Shown: positions 54,260-63,738, counted from the first letter of the stretch. The stretch is DNA of 64,000 nucleotides from Caballeronia calidae (GCF_900044055.2 NZ_FCOX02000006.1:124001-188000); one strand, 5' to 3'. Made by a program: numbers and translations. The notes: generated by a model from the sequence alone, not told the origin.

Positions 54260-54607
54260 TCAGGCGTCGCTTTCCTTCTTGCTTTTGCGCCGCTTGCCCG
54301 ACGCAGCGCTTTCGCTCTCGCGCAGCCGCGCATTCGCCTCGACCAGCGATGCCGCGTCGCGCTGCCGCAACGCGAGATCGAGCTCCCCGAGCGCGCCGAA
54401 GAGCGCAGTCTGTTCCGCCTCGTCGGGCGGCGCGGTGTCGCGCGACGCCACGCGCCGCGCTTCCTTGTCGAGCCGTTTCAGGAGCTTTGCGCCGAAGCGG
54501 GTGTCGATTGCGCCTTCGCGCGCGAGCCCCGCGATCACCGACGCGAGCCGGATCACGCCCGCTGCCGTCGATTGGGTCGCCCCGTCCAGATCGTCACGGT
54601 CTTCCAC
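54260..54607 (-). CDS. Hypothetical protein, 115 residues
   Basis: The GTG start has a near-ideal GGGGAGAAGG five to eight bases upstream, which I preferred over an upstream in-frame ATG. The protein is helical with two parts (STAAGVIRLASVIAGLAREG; TALFGALGELDLALRQRDA) and a basic tail SGKRRKSKKESDA. No family is recognised. Confidence 0.6.
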   Translation of the reverse strand: MEDRDDLDGATQSTAAGVIRLASVIAGLAREGAIDTRFGAKLLKRLDKEARRVASRDTAPPDEAEQTALFGALGELDLALRQRDAASLVEANARLRESESAASGKRRKSKKESDA

Positions 54608-54898
54608 TGCCTTCTCCCCATGTTGGCACGCGGCGCCGCGCGCCGGCGGCGAACTCCACGCGGGCGCCGCGTGTGCGCCCGTCTTGCGTGGCGCGATCAT
54701 ACGCCATCAATATGACAGCCATATTTGCACGTCCTGACGCAGCCGGGGCGATCATTTCGCTAGCCGATCACGCGCGACGAGCGCGATTCGGGGCGCGACC
54801 GGTGGCACACTAGCGCGTGGCGGCGCGAATCTCCGATGCGTCGACGCGCGCGCCATCAGCAGACACGCCGATCTACCAGAACGCAACCGAATGACCGC

Positions 54899-55920
54899 AT
54901 GAATCCCGCTACCCTGCAAAGACCGCCTTACGGCTCCGATTTCTCCGGCCTCGTCTGCGGCTTCCGGTTTCATGTCGATCAACCGGCCAGCCGATCGATG
55001 CCGAGGCCGCGAGCGAATGGCTCGCACGCGACGACACCACGCGGGAATTCGTCTGGCTGCACTTCGATCTCGCGAACAGCTCGTGCGAGCGCTGGATGCG
55101 CGGCCGCCTCGGCCTGCCCGACGCCTTCTTCGACACGCTCAACGAAGGCTCGCATTCGACGCGCATCGAGCATCAGGAAGGCGCGCTCTTCGCGGTCATC
55201 AACGACGTGATGTTCAACTTCGAGCTGACGCCCTCGGAGATCGCGACGCTGTGGGTCTACACGCATCAGAAGCTGCTCGTCACGGCGCGCCTCAAGCCTT
55301 TGCGCTCCGTCGATTCGCTGCGCGAGTCGGTCAGGCGCGGCGAACTGTTCCGCTCGCCCGCCGAACTGCTCGCGCATCTGCTGCGCGATCAGGCGGACCT
55401 GCTCGTGCATATCGTGCGGCGCACGAGCGTCGAGGTGGACGGCATCGAAGACCGTTTTCTTTCGATGCGCGGCGCCGCGACCCGCACCGATCTCGGCGGC
55501 CTGCGTCGTGTGCTCGTGCGATTGCAGCGCCTGCTCGCGCCCGAACCCGGCTCCGTGTTCCGTCTGCTCGCGCGGCCGCCGCGCTGGCTGCATGCGCAGG
55601 ACATTCAGGACCTGCGCGATGCGACCGAAGAGTTCTCGCTCGTGCTCAATGATCTCGCGGGCCTCGTCGAGCGCATCAAGCTGCTGCAGGAAGAAGTCGC
55701 GACGCGCATGGGCGAGCAAAGCAACCGCACGCTCTTCACGCTGACGCTCGTGACCGTGCTTGCGCTGCCGATCAATATCGTCGCGGGCTTTTTCGGCATG
55801 AATGTGGGCGGCATTCCGCTCGCGGAGAACCATCACGGTTTCTGGCTGCTGGTCGCGATCGTCGCTACATTCACCGTGCTCGCCGGATGGTGGGCCTTCC
55901 GTCGCCGCCGCGATATGTAG
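54899..55920 (+). pseudogene. zntB: CorA-family zinc/magnesium transporter (ZntB-like), apparent one-base frameshift
   Basis: The N-terminus (MNPATLQRPPYGSDFSGLV, from 54899) is in a different frame from the rest, which resumes at about 54985 (QPIDAEAASEWLARDD) and runs to a complete C-terminus with two membrane helices and the GMN signature (AGFFGMNVGGIPL). The shift falls in CCGGCC at 54983-54988; one extra G would restore a single frame. The remainder is intact. The family exports zinc or moves magnesium as a pentamer. A sequencing error and a true inactivation are both possible. Confidence 0.82.
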
Positions 55921-55989
55921 GAAGAAGCAGGCACGTCCGATGCGGCATCACTGGTGAGGCGCACGCCTCGCAAACCGTCGGAGGTGATC

Positions 55990-56169
55990 ATGGACAAGAA
56001 CCGCATCGAAGGCACGGCTCGCCAGATGAAAGGCATCGTCCGCGAAGCCGTCGGGAAGGCGACCGGCAGCCGCGGCACGCAAATGCGCGGCACGGCCGAA
56101 AAAATGGCGGGCAAGATGCAGGCGAAGCTCGGCGCGGCAGCCGATGCCGTGCGGCGCATCAAGAAGTAG
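55990..56169 (+). CDS. CsbD-family stress protein
   Basis: This 59-residue protein begins MDKNRIEGTARQMKGIVREA, the CsbD signature. GGAGGTGATC directly precedes the ATG. CsbD proteins are small, helical and general-stress-induced, of unknown activity. A 5' region of about 70 bases separates it from the transporter gene. Confidence 0.9.
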   Translation: MDKNRIEGTARQMKGIVREAVGKATGSRGTQMRGTAEKMAGKMQAKLGAAADAVRRIKK

Positions 56170-56192
56170 CGCCGCGCGGCTCGCTGAAAGTG

Positions 56193-56660
56193 TCAGAAGC
56201 CCAGGTCGCTCAGGCCCGGATGGTCGTCGGGCCGGCGGCCGAGGGGCCAGTGATATTTGCGATCCGCTTCCTTGATCGGCAGATCGTTGATCGACGCGTG
56301 GCGATGGGTCATCAGCCCCGCTTCGTTGAATTCCCAGTTCTCGTTCCCGTAGCTGCGATACCAGTTGTTGGCATCGTCATGCCACTCGTACGCGAAGCGC
56401 ACCGCGATGCGGTTGCCCTCGTACGCCCATAACTCCTTGATCAACCGGTAGTCGAGTTCGCGCGCCCATTTGCGCCGCAAAAACGCGACCACTTCCTCGC
56501 GGCCATTCGCGAACTCGGCGCGATTGCGCCAGCGCGTATCCACGCTATAGGCCAGCGATACGCGCTCGGGCTCGCGCGTGTTCCATGCATCTTCGGCAAG
56601 ACGGACTTTCAGCTTGGCGGATTCTTCGTCGAACGGCGGAAACGGCGGTTTGCTTTCCAT
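56193..56660 (-). CDS. DUF1348 / NTF2-like protein
   Basis: This 155-residue protein has the NTF2/SnoaL-like fold with [40 protein letters not shown] and [19 protein letters not shown] precedes the ATG. It is divergent from a TetR regulator, with two operators between them. The function of the family is unproven; it is often linked to stress or detoxification. Confidence 0.88.
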   Translation of the reverse strand: MESKPPFPPFDEESAKLKVRLAEDAWNTREPERVSLAYSVDTRWRNRAEFANGREEVVAFLRRKWARELDYRLIKELWAYEGNRIAVRFAYEWHDDANNWYRSYGNENWEFNEAGLMTHRHASINDLPIKEADRKYHWPLGRRPDDHPGLSDLGF

Positions 56661-56693
56661 GGCAATTTCTCCTTCGAAGCGATGAGTTAGAAA

Positions 56694-56748
56694 GTAGACA
56701 GATCTGTCTACCCGACGCACTCTAGCGCAGGTAGACGAACCTGTCTAC
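56694..56748. promoter_or_regulatory. Twin TetR operators
   Basis: GTAGACAGATCTGTCTAC (56694-56711) is a perfect 18-bp palindrome. GTAGACGAACCTGTCTAC (56731-56748) keeps both half-sites with a changed centre. The centres are 37 bp apart, between the divergent DUF1348 gene and the TetR gene, and the second ends 10 bp before the TetR start. Autoregulation by this TetR protein is the natural reading. Confidence 0.82.
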
Positions 56749-56758
56749 AATAGATTGC

Positions 56759-57352
56759 ATGAAACCATCGGCATCGTCTTTCGATCTCGCGGAGCTCGCG
56801 CCGGACGCGCGCATCCTGCACACCGCGCACGATCTCTTCTATCGCGACGGCATTCGCGCGACGGGCATCGATCGCGTGATCGCGGAATCGGGCGTCGCGA
56901 AGAAGACGTTTTATCGTTACTTTCCGAGCAAGGATGATCTGATCGTCGCGTTCCTGGACTTTCGTCACGAGAACTGGATCGCGTGGTTCCGCGATGCCCT
57001 GGCTCGCCACGGCGGCACGCTCAATGCGCTCGTGCCGGCGCTCGCCGAATGGTTCGGCAGCGAGAGCTATCGCGGTTGCGCGTTCATCAATTCGGTCGTG
57101 GAAGTCGGCGCGACGCTGCCGCAGGCCTTGGATATTTCGCGGCGTCACAAGCGCGACATGACCGCGGCCATTCGCGCGCTGATGCCGGCTTCGCGCACCG
57201 CGAAGGCGGACGCGCAGGCGCTCGCTTTGGCCGTCGACGGTGCGATCGTGACCGCGCAGTTCGCGGACTCGCCAGCCGATGCGTTGAAGGCGCTCGCCCG
57301 CGTGGTCCGCGCGATCCGGGCCAGCGCAACGGAGCGCCAGATCGCCGGATGA
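56759..57352 (+). CDS. TetR-family transcriptional regulator
   Basis: This 197-residue repressor has an N-terminal helix-turn-helix (GIDRVIAESGVAKKTFYRYF at about 36-55) and a helical ligand domain (about 80-195) with SYRGCAFINSVVEVG. It is divergent from the DUF1348 gene. Similar pairs respond to toxic organic compounds or oxidants, but the ligand is unknown. Its stop is 12 bp from the convergent TolC-type gene. Confidence 0.9.
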   Translation: MKPSASSFDLAELAPDARILHTAHDLFYRDGIRATGIDRVIAESGVAKKTFYRYFPSKDDLIVAFLDFRHENWIAWFRDALARHGGTLNALVPALAEWFGSESYRGCAFINSVVEVGATLPQALDISRRHKRDMTAAIRALMPASRTAKADAQALALAVDGAIVTAQFADSPADALKALARVVRAIRASATERQIAG

Positions 57353-57364
57353 GCCGGTCAGGCG

Positions 57365-58798
57365 CTACCTGACCGTTGCGTTTTCGATCAACGGAACAGA
57401 CGGTTGCAGTTCGAACGTCAGCTCGGCTGGCTTCGGGGCATTAGTTGCGCCGTCGTTCGCAGAAGGCGTGCGCTCGCCGGATTGCGTCTTCACCGAGCAA
57501 CACAGCATCGAACTGATCTGCGAGATGTCCTCGGTACTCAACGTTGCGACGTCGGCCTTCAGGTTGAGCAAGGTCACGACGGCCTGGTAGCGCGCTCGCA
57601 TCAGATCGCGTTGCGTGACGTAGAAGGTGTCGATGGCACGCAAGACATCGACGCTCGTGCGGCTGCCCGTTCGATAGCCGATCTTCGTCGCGTCGAGCGC
57701 CTCGCGCGTCGATCCGACGAGGCGCGCGAGCGTTGTGGTCCTCTCGCGCGCCTGGATATAGCGCGCGTAATTGTCGCGCGCCGAGTTCTCCGCCTGTCGC
57801 GATGCCAGCAGGACTCCCTGTTCCGCCTTGTCCTCCAGCGCAAGGGATTGTCTGACACGCCCTTGAATTTCGCCGCCCGTCAGCAACGGAATGCTCACCG
57901 ACAGCATGCCCGTGGTCGTCGTGGTGGGCATGGCATAGCCTGCAGCCGCGCCGGCCGGCGTGTATGACCCCGTGAGATTGACAACCGGATAGCCAGCGGC
58001 GCGCGCTTTCTTGGTGTCGTACTTGGCAATTTCCCAGTCGATCTGCTTGGACTGCACGTCGTAGCCGCGCGCCTTTGCTTCGTCGACCCAGACTTCCGCG
58101 CTCTCCGGAGAAAGCTTCGGCAATGGAAGATCGCGCGGCAGCGCGGCGAGCGAAGTGAACGGTTGACCGCTCACCAGCTCGACAGCGCGACGCTTGATGG
58201 ACAGCTCCTGTTGCGCGTCCAACTGCTGAAGGTGCGCCTGCTCGCGAGCCACCTCACCGTCGCGCACGTCGATCAGCGTCGCCTCACCGGCCGCGCGCTT
58301 GCGACGAATCTCCTCCGATTGCGCCTGGATGGCAGCACCATATTCGATCGTGCGCTTCAGTTCGTCCTCGGCTGCGAGCTCCTCGAAGTAGGCCTTCACG
58401 GCGCGAAGCATCGCGCTCTGCTGTGCACCGGCAAGATCGACCACGCCCTTCGCCGCGACATAGTCCGATTGTTTGTACGCCGTCCATTTGCTCCAGTCGA
58501 ACAGCGCCTGCGACACGCTGACCATCCAGCCGCTCTGCCAGTAGGTCTGCCTCGGAAAGCTCTCCACTTCGATGCGGTTATACGTTCGCCCCCAGCCTCC
58601 TCCTATCTGCGGGAGCAACGCTGCGCGCGCGATCGGAAGGGCCTGCTTCGCTGCCTCGTAGTCGGCGCGTGCCTGCGCGAGTTCGGCATCGTGGCCGAGC
58701 GTCATGTCGACGATGGAACGCAAGTCGTCCGCGCGTGCCGGCGCAACGCACGCCAGCGTGCCAGCGAGAATCCAGCCCGCAACATTGTTCTTTCTCAT
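57365..58798 (-). CDS. TolC-family outer-membrane channel of the peptide exporter
   Basis: This 477-residue precursor has a signal peptide ending APARAD. Two outer-membrane-efflux repeats (about 25-220 and 230-430) include LPQIGGGWGRTYNR and SVSIPLLTGGEIQGRVRQ. A Pro/Asn-rich tail of about 50 residues follows and includes a Cys-Cys pair. The start overlaps the ABC exporter stop (ATGA). It completes a type I secretion system with the next two genes. Confidence 0.9.
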   Translation of the reverse strand: MRKNNVAGWILAGTLACVAPARADDLRSIVDMTLGHDAELAQARADYEAAKQALPIARAALLPQIGGGWGRTYNRIEVESFPRQTYWQSGWMVSVSQALFDWSKWTAYKQSDYVAAKGVVDLAGAQQSAMLRAVKAYFEELAAEDELKRTIEYGAAIQAQSEEIRRKRAAGEATLIDVRDGEVAREQAHLQQLDAQQELSIKRRAVELVSGQPFTSLAALPRDLPLPKLSPESAEVWVDEAKARGYDVQSKQIDWEIAKYDTKKARAAGYPVVNLTGSYTPAGAAAGYAMPTTTTTGMLSVSIPLLTGGEIQGRVRQSLALEDKAEQGVLLASRQAENSARDNYARYIQARERTTTLARLVGSTREALDATKIGYRTGSRTSVDVLRAIDTFYVTQRDLMRARYQAVVTLLNLKADVATLSTEDISQISSMLCCSVKTQSGERTPSANDGATNAPKPAELTFELQPSVPLIENATVR

Positions 58799-60909
58799 GC
58801 GACGACTTCCTCGCCAGCCTCGGTATTGACGCCGTTGTCCCGCACGAGCGCGCCATCGGTGAAGCGAAAGCGCACATCGAACGTGGATGCAAGGGACATG
58901 TCGTGTGTGATGACGACCACGGTTCGATCCAGTTCGCGCAGCAAGCTGGCGATCCGGCGCACGGAAACCGGGTCGAGGTTGGACGTGGGTTCGTCGAGCA
59001 GCAACAACTCACGATCCTGATACAGCGCGCGCGCCAGCAACAGACGCTGCCGCTGCCCCGCGGAGATATTGGCGATGGTGTCGCTGATGATCGTGCGGGT
59101 TCGCATGGGCAGGCGCATGATGTCGTCGATCAGGCCGACCTTTTCAAGCAGAGCGTGCATGCGATCCTCGTCCGGATTGCCGGCGAAGAGCGTCACGTTA
59201 TCCGCGATGGAGCCATGCAGGATGATGTCGCCCTGGCGCATATGCGCCTGATGACGGCGGATCTCGTCGACGGTCAGGTTCGGCCACGCGATGCCGTTCA
59301 GCGCGATCTGACCGTGCTGCAGCGTTTCCGCCGCCGAGAGCAATTTGAACAGCGTGGACTTGCCGCTGCCCGATGGCCCGACGATGGCGATCTTGTCGCC
59401 CTTGCGCACGCTGAAGCTCGCGTCGCGCAGCACGGGTTCATCGGACACGCCGTAACTGAACGTGACATCGCGCACGTCCAGCCTGTCGAAAGCGCGAATC
59501 TCGGTGGCGCGCTGGCTATCCTTCAACGGCGTGTAGCGTTCGTTTTTCGCCTCCACGATATCGTCCACGCGCGCGGTCGGCACGGTCAGCATGAAATACT
59601 CGAAGGCCGCGTTGATCGCGCGCGAGAAGCGTTCCGACAACAGCGCCTTGTAGATCAGGAACGAATAGAACACACCGACGGAGATCTTTCCGCCCAGCAT
59701 CAGGCGCGCGGCCATCCACGTGATGAGGATGGTATCCGCATACTGAAGCAGCTTGAGGATCGAATCGCGCGTCGAGGCCAGCCGGCTGCTCGAGAGCCGG
59801 GCTGCGACATACGTCTTGTAGATCGTCATGTAGATCGCGGTACGGCGTGTTTCGCCCTGCGCGAGCTTGAGCAGTGAAGCCGCCCGGATCGTTTCGATCA
59901 TGGAGTCGTCGCAGCGCGCGGAGGTTTCCAGAACGAGCGCGTGCGTGTCGCGCATCGACGGATACATGCTGAATGCGAACGCGAAGTACAGCGCGAACAC
60001 GAGCACGGCGATGATCGTGAGCTTCGGGCTCTGAATGATCATGAGCCCCAGGGCGAGCGCGCCCACTATCAGATCGATGAAGAGGGAGACGGTCGTGCGC
60101 GTCGCGAAGTTATTGATCTCGTCCTGCGCCTTCACCTTCGCGAAGACGTCGCCGACGTGGCGCTTCTCGAACCACGACATCGGGTTGCGCAGCAGGTGGC
60201 CGACGAGCCCCTCGGTAGCGTTGACCTGCGCCATGCCGTTCACCAGCTCGGTGAGATAGGCCTGTACATACTGGCTCAGCGCGCCGATCACGAAGATGCT
60301 GGCGAAAGTCACGACCAGCACGTTCAGGAGATTGCGGTTATCCGCCGCGACGACATAGTCCAGCACCAGGCTGCCGAAGTAAGGAGACGCGAGAATCGCG
60401 AACTGGCTGCCCAGCGCCACGAACAGCACTTTGGCGATCTGCGCGTTCAGTTGGGGATTGAGCGCGCGCACGCGCTTCACCGCGGCGGGCACGCGCGATT
60501 TCGCGGAGATGCGGGGCATCTCCGGCGTCGGCGCGAACTCGAGCAGGAAACCGGAGACGGTGCTGATGAACAGGTCCATCGATACGCGCCGCCGGCCGCT
60601 CGCCGGGTCGATCACCTGGACGAAGCCCCGGCCGTACTTTTCGAAGACGACGAAATGCGCGCCGCCGAAGTGGAGGACAGAACCTTTCTTGATCGGTGAA
60701 AGATCCGAAGGATCGAAGCGGTACGCCTGAACGGACAGCCCGAAATCGATCGCAACGTCGTAGAGATCCATCAACGTGAGACCGTTGGCGGAAATCGGCT
60801 TGTACGCGGATAGTTCGCGCACTTCGGTGGCTCGTCCGTGATGGGATAGCACCATCGCGAGGCAGGCGTACCCGCACTCCGCCACTTCGTTCTGGTAAAT
60901 GACTCGCAC
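58795..60909 (-). CDS. Peptidase-containing ABC exporter (C39, double-glycine leader processing)
   Basis: This 704-residue protein has three domains. Residues 1-130 form a C39 peptidase with Gln6, catalytic Cys12 (QNEVAECGYACLAMV), His85 (GGAHFVVF) and Asp101 (VIDPASG), all present. A six-helix membrane domain (about 160-450) is followed by an ATPase with GPSGSGKST, the signature NISAGQRQR (ISAGQ instead of LSGGQ), LLLLDEPTS and VVITHD. The GTG start has AGAGGT upstream and lies 2 bp after the HlyD stop. In the family the peptidase removes leaders after Gly-Gly while exporting. The precursor peptides at 63312-63987 are the obvious cargo. Confidence 0.93.
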   Translation of the reverse strand: MRVIYQNEVAECGYACLAMVLSHHGRATEVRELSAYKPISANGLTLMDLYDVAIDFGLSVQAYRFDPSDLSPIKKGSVLHFGGAHFVVFEKYGRGFVQVIDPASGRRRVSMDLFISTVSGFLLEFAPTPEMPRISAKSRVPAAVKRVRALNPQLNAQIAKVLFVALGSQFAILASPYFGSLVLDYVVAADNRNLLNVLVVTFASIFVIGALSQYVQAYLTELVNGMAQVNATEGLVGHLLRNPMSWFEKRHVGDVFAKVKAQDEINNFATRTTVSLFIDLIVGALALGLMIIQSPKLTIIAVLVFALYFAFAFSMYPSMRDTHALVLETSARCDDSMIETIRAASLLKLAQGETRRTAIYMTIYKTYVAARLSSSRLASTRDSILKLLQYADTILITWMAARLMLGGKISVGVFYSFLIYKALLSERFSRAINAAFEYFMLTVPTARVDDIVEAKNERYTPLKDSQRATEIRAFDRLDVRDVTFSYGVSDEPVLRDASFSVRKGDKIAIVGPSGSGKSTLFKLLSAAETLQHGQIALNGIAWPNLTVDEIRRHQAHMRQGDIILHGSIADNVTLFAGNPDEDRMHALLEKVGLIDDIMRLPMRTRTIISDTIANISAGQRQRLLLARALYQDRELLLLDEPTSNLDPVSVRRIASLLRELDRTVVVITHDMSLASTFDVRFRFTDGALVRDNGVNTEAGEEVVA

Positions 60910-60911
60910 TG

Positions 60912-62093
60912 TCAACCTCTTAGCATTCGGAACAAAGGTGCAAGCACCCATTCGGCGATGGTTCTGCGCTCGACCACGATGCTCGCGGTCGCCTTCATGC
61001 CCGGCAGGATGGCGAGGTGCTGCCCGTCGAAGTCGAACGTTTTACTTTTCAGCGTGGCCCATGCCATGTATTCGCCATCGCCGCTTTTCGCGCCGTCCTG
61101 CTCGCCCATGCCGATGGTCGTGCCGGAGATGGAATCGATCCTCGCTTCGTAGGTACCGAATTTCGTGTACGGGAAGGCATCGAACTTGAGCCGGACAATC
61201 TGGCCCTCCTTGACGAAGCCGCGCCGCCGGGAAGGAATGCGCAGAGCGGCGCGCAGCGGACCGTGGTCGTTCGTCGCGATGACGAGCGCAACGTCACCCT
61301 CGGTGAGCGTGCGGCCGGCCACCAGGCTCGAAAAGGTGACGACGCCCGCACCCGGCGCCGACACGGTCGCGTCCTGACGCTCGCGCTCGTAGCGCGAGCG
61401 AATGTCCTGAACCTCTCTGTCGTGCCGCGCTTCGAGTTCGCGCACCTGCGCGTCGAGGTCCGCGCGCGCGCTGCGCGTCGCGTCGACGTCGCCCGCCAGC
61501 TGCTGGCGGCGTGCTCTCGTCTGCGCGACCGCGACCTTGCCCTGATGGACATCCGCCTGGGCCTGCTCGATTCGATCGGCCGTCACATATTCGGAAACGG
61601 AATTCAGACGCGTCACCTTGCGCTCGGATTCATTGACGAGTTGACGGCCTTGCGCGATCTGCTCGTCGAGCGCGGCCAGTTCCGCGCGCCGGCTTGCTTC
61701 CGTCACACGCGAGGCCTCGAGCTGCGCGTTCAACTGGGCACGCCGCTGCTCGTACTGGTCGTCGGCGGCGCGAATCTGTTCGTCCCGCGCCTGTTCGTCG
61801 AAGACTTGCCGGCGCTGACCGTTGGCCGACAACGAAAGGTCGCGCTGCAGCCGGAAGAGCGGCGCGCCCAATGCCACGCGCTCGGCAGGCTTCGCATAAA
61901 TGGCGGACACGAGCCCCGCGAGGCCGCGAATTTTGATTTCGGCGGGCGAGACGATTTCGCTTGGCACATCCTGCTTGAGTTCGACCTGATGCATGAACCC
62001 GAAGGCGATTGCACCGACGACAAATGTCGACGTGGCATAGGCGATCCAGCGCCAAGGCACGTCCTTGAATTCGGGGAGGCTCGTTGCTTGCAT
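60912..62093 (-). CDS. HlyD-family adaptor of the peptide exporter
   Basis: This 393-residue protein has an N-terminal anchor (about 18-36), a lipoyl-like half (IKIRGLAGLVSAIYAKPAER), a long coiled-coil hairpin (about 90-230, rich in Gln, Arg and Ala), and the second half VSAPGAGVVTFSSLVAG before a beta domain. It connects the ABC exporter to the TolC-type channel. The ATG at 62093 gives the usual N-terminus; upstream frame lacks support. Confidence 0.9.
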   Translation of the reverse strand: MQATSLPEFKDVPWRWIAYATSTFVVGAIAFGFMHQVELKQDVPSEIVSPAEIKIRGLAGLVSAIYAKPAERVALGAPLFRLQRDLSLSANGQRRQVFDEQARDEQIRAADDQYEQRRAQLNAQLEASRVTEASRRAELAALDEQIAQGRQLVNESERKVTRLNSVSEYVTADRIEQAQADVHQGKVAVAQTRARRQQLAGDVDATRSARADLDAQVRELEARHDREVQDIRSRYERERQDATVSAPGAGVVTFSSLVAGRTLTEGDVALVIATNDHGPLRAALRIPSRRRGFVKEGQIVRLKFDAFPYTKFGTYEARIDSISGTTIGMGEQDGAKSGDGEYMAWATLKSKTFDFDGQHLAILPGMKATASIVVERRTIAEWVLAPLFRMLRG

Positions 62094-62198
62094 AGCGCTC
62101 GATGATGGATGTCGGTTGGCAATATATGTGTCGCGTGCAAGCTGTCTGCCGCTCGTGGCAGACGGTCCGGTCAACGCGCGGATTGTTGGGCGAAAGCG

Positions 62199-63134
62199 CT
62201 ATTTCGCGGCGGCAAACGAATACATCGCCGGGTGGCCCGAAGTGAGCCACTGAGGGTAGTTTTCGGAGAGCGCGGCTTCGATATCGCCCGCAAGGCGCTG
62301 CGGCGCGCCCTCGTCGGCAAGCCGGATAGGGTCGAACAGACGGACCTTGAACCGCCCCTGCTCGAATCGGAGATAAAACGGCAGCAGCAGCGCGTCGAAC
62401 GTGGCGCCCATGCGGAACACACCGTTATGGATTCTCGCGTTGCGCCCGAACATGGATACACCGACCGTTTCCATCGGATAACGATGCATCGTGTACGGCG
62501 GCACGTCCGAGAACAGCACGGCCACGCCGTGACGTTTGAGCGCACGGGCGACGCGCACGCCCAAGCCGCCGCGATTCGGATCGTTGTAGGTATAGAGAAC
62601 CTTGATGCCGGGAATCAATGCGTGATCATCGCCATACTGGTTTTGCGGAACTCCCGATACCACGGCGAGCGAATCGATCCCGAGCAAAGCGCCCATTTTT
62701 TCGACGACGTAGATGTTCGCGTACTGCGAAACGTAGTGAAACGGGGAAACGAATATGGGCTTGCCAGGCGCGATGCTTTTTAGCCGCCGCACTTCGTCTG
62801 CGAGTGTTTGCGCCACGGCATCGAGATCCGGCAGTGATTCGCCGTTTCGAATCGCGCGACCAAAGTAGATGCGCTGGTCGATCAGCTTTTCGAGCAATAT
62901 GCCAGCGCGAGCGCGCTGCGCGATCTCGGCGGGTAATCCCAAAAGATCGCGACCAAGCTCAGCGCGACTGACTCCGGTCGCACGCCAACGCACGTCGCAC
63001 CAGCTACGCATCAACCATCCGACGTTGGCGAGACGCTCGATATTTTTCACCGGAATGCGGCCAATCAAGGAACGGCGCGCACGGAAGTTTTGTCGCGCAA
63101 CCCACTTCCTGATCGATCGAACAATGGCAGACAT
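62199..63134 (-). CDS. Divergent lipid A-type acyltransferase (LpxL/HtrB-like) in the peptide cluster
   Basis: This 311-residue protein resembles the lysophospholipid/lipid A acyltransferase family: an N-terminal helical segment, FVSPFHYVSQYANIYVV with His133, GVAVLFSDVPPYTMHRYP, and GATFDALLLPFYLRFEQGR. In LpxL enzymes the motif is His-x4-Glu/Asp. Here residue +5 is Tyr138, so the acid is replaced or shifted. No strong hydrophobic N-terminal anchor is evident. It lies between the precursor genes and the exporter genes on the same strand. It may acylate the peptides or a lipid. It may also be inactive. Confidence 0.75.
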   Translation of the reverse strand: MSAIVRSIRKWVARQNFRARRSLIGRIPVKNIERLANVGWLMRSWCDVRWRATGVSRAELGRDLLGLPAEIAQRARAGILLEKLIDQRIYFGRAIRNGESLPDLDAVAQTLADEVRRLKSIAPGKPIFVSPFHYVSQYANIYVVEKMGALLGIDSLAVVSGVPQNQYGDDHALIPGIKVLYTYNDPNRGGLGVRVARALKRHGVAVLFSDVPPYTMHRYPMETVGVSMFGRNARIHNGVFRMGATFDALLLPFYLRFEQGRFKVRLFDPIRLADEGAPQRLAGDIEAALSENYPQWLTSGHPAMYSFAAAK

Positions 63135-63287
63135 TTACGGATAGACTGAATTCGAAAAAAACCCAATTGCTCAATGAACAGCACCGCAATGAAAGAGGTA
63201 GAGTGCTTTTAGCCATCGGCGCAAGTGAATATCGCGGACTCCGTTTAGGTAACAGAATTTTCAGGCGCACCCACACAGGCGCGCCCA

Positions 63288-63307
63288 GATCTCTCTTTTG
63301 AGAGATC
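63288..63307 (-). other. 8-bp perfect hairpin after the last precursor gene
   Basis: GATCTCTC and GAGAGATC enclose a four-base loop 5 bases after the precursor stop. No T-run follows in the leftward direction, so it may protect the 3' end of the peptide mRNA rather than stop transcription. Confidence 0.5.
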
Positions 63308-63311
63308 CGCA

Positions 63312-63449
63312 TTACCCTATCACTACAGATTCCGCTGTAATCGTAAGATTAATGTTCGTTGTGTTGGTCGCAGTCGTAGTCGTAGTCGACTTATTACCAC
63401 CACCCGCCAGTTGCAATTGAACCAGCATATTGCGATCGAGTTTTTGCAT
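63312..63449 (-). CDS. Double-glycine peptide precursor 4 (45 residues)
   Basis: The leader is MQKLDRNMLVQLQLAGG. The core begins GNKSTTTTT and ends TAESVVIG. The 28-residue core is the longest of the four, dominated by Thr and Asn, with alternating polar and hydrophobic residues (NINLTIT) that favour beta structure. Lys is core residue 3. GGAA lies 11 bases before the ATG. It is nearest the acyltransferase gene. It fits no bacteriocin family I know. Confidence 0.82.
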   Translation of the reverse strand: MQKLDRNMLVQLQLAGGGNKSTTTTTATNTTNINLTITAESVVIG

Positions 63450-63484
63450 GCCACACATTCCAGATTAAAAACGCTAACACGAGA

Positions 63485-63510
63485 GCGGTCAGGAATTAAT
63501 TCCTAACCGC
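63485..63510 (-). other. 26-bp inverted repeat between precursors 3 and 4
   Basis: GCGGTCAGGAATT and AATTCCTAACCGC form a 13-bp arm pair with no loop. The single deviation gives a G-U pair in leftward RNA but a C-A mismatch in rightward RNA, which supports a role in the leftward peptide transcript. It starts 10 bases after the precursor 3 stop. Confidence 0.6.
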
Positions 63511-63519
63511 TATTCTGCT

Positions 63520-63639
63520 TTAGCCGGTGATGCTAATCGTCAGATCCGTCGTGTTCGTTGCCGACGAATTGACCGACGACTTTGCCGTGCCGCCAGCGAT
63601 TTGAGCTTGAACCAGAACGTTGCGATCGATCTTTTGCAT
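63520..63639 (-). CDS. Double-glycine peptide precursor 3 (39 residues)
   Basis: The leader is MQKIDRNVLVQAQIAGG. The 22-residue core starts TAKSSVNSSATNTTDL and ends TISITG. It is uncharged apart from Lys at core 3 and one Asp. AAGGAATT precedes the ATG at a normal distance. The leader shares -4 hydrophobic, -2 Gly and -1 Gly with double-glycine substrates. Confidence 0.85.
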   Translation of the reverse strand: MQKIDRNVLVQAQIAGGTAKSSVNSSATNTTDLTISITG

Positions 63640-63738
63640 GATTTAATTCCTTTTCGAAAATTTAAAGAAACATTACGGCCGTTGCATCGCGAAGCATCGC
63701 GCCTTGATTTGACGCAATGCTCGCACCTCGAGCGGCTG

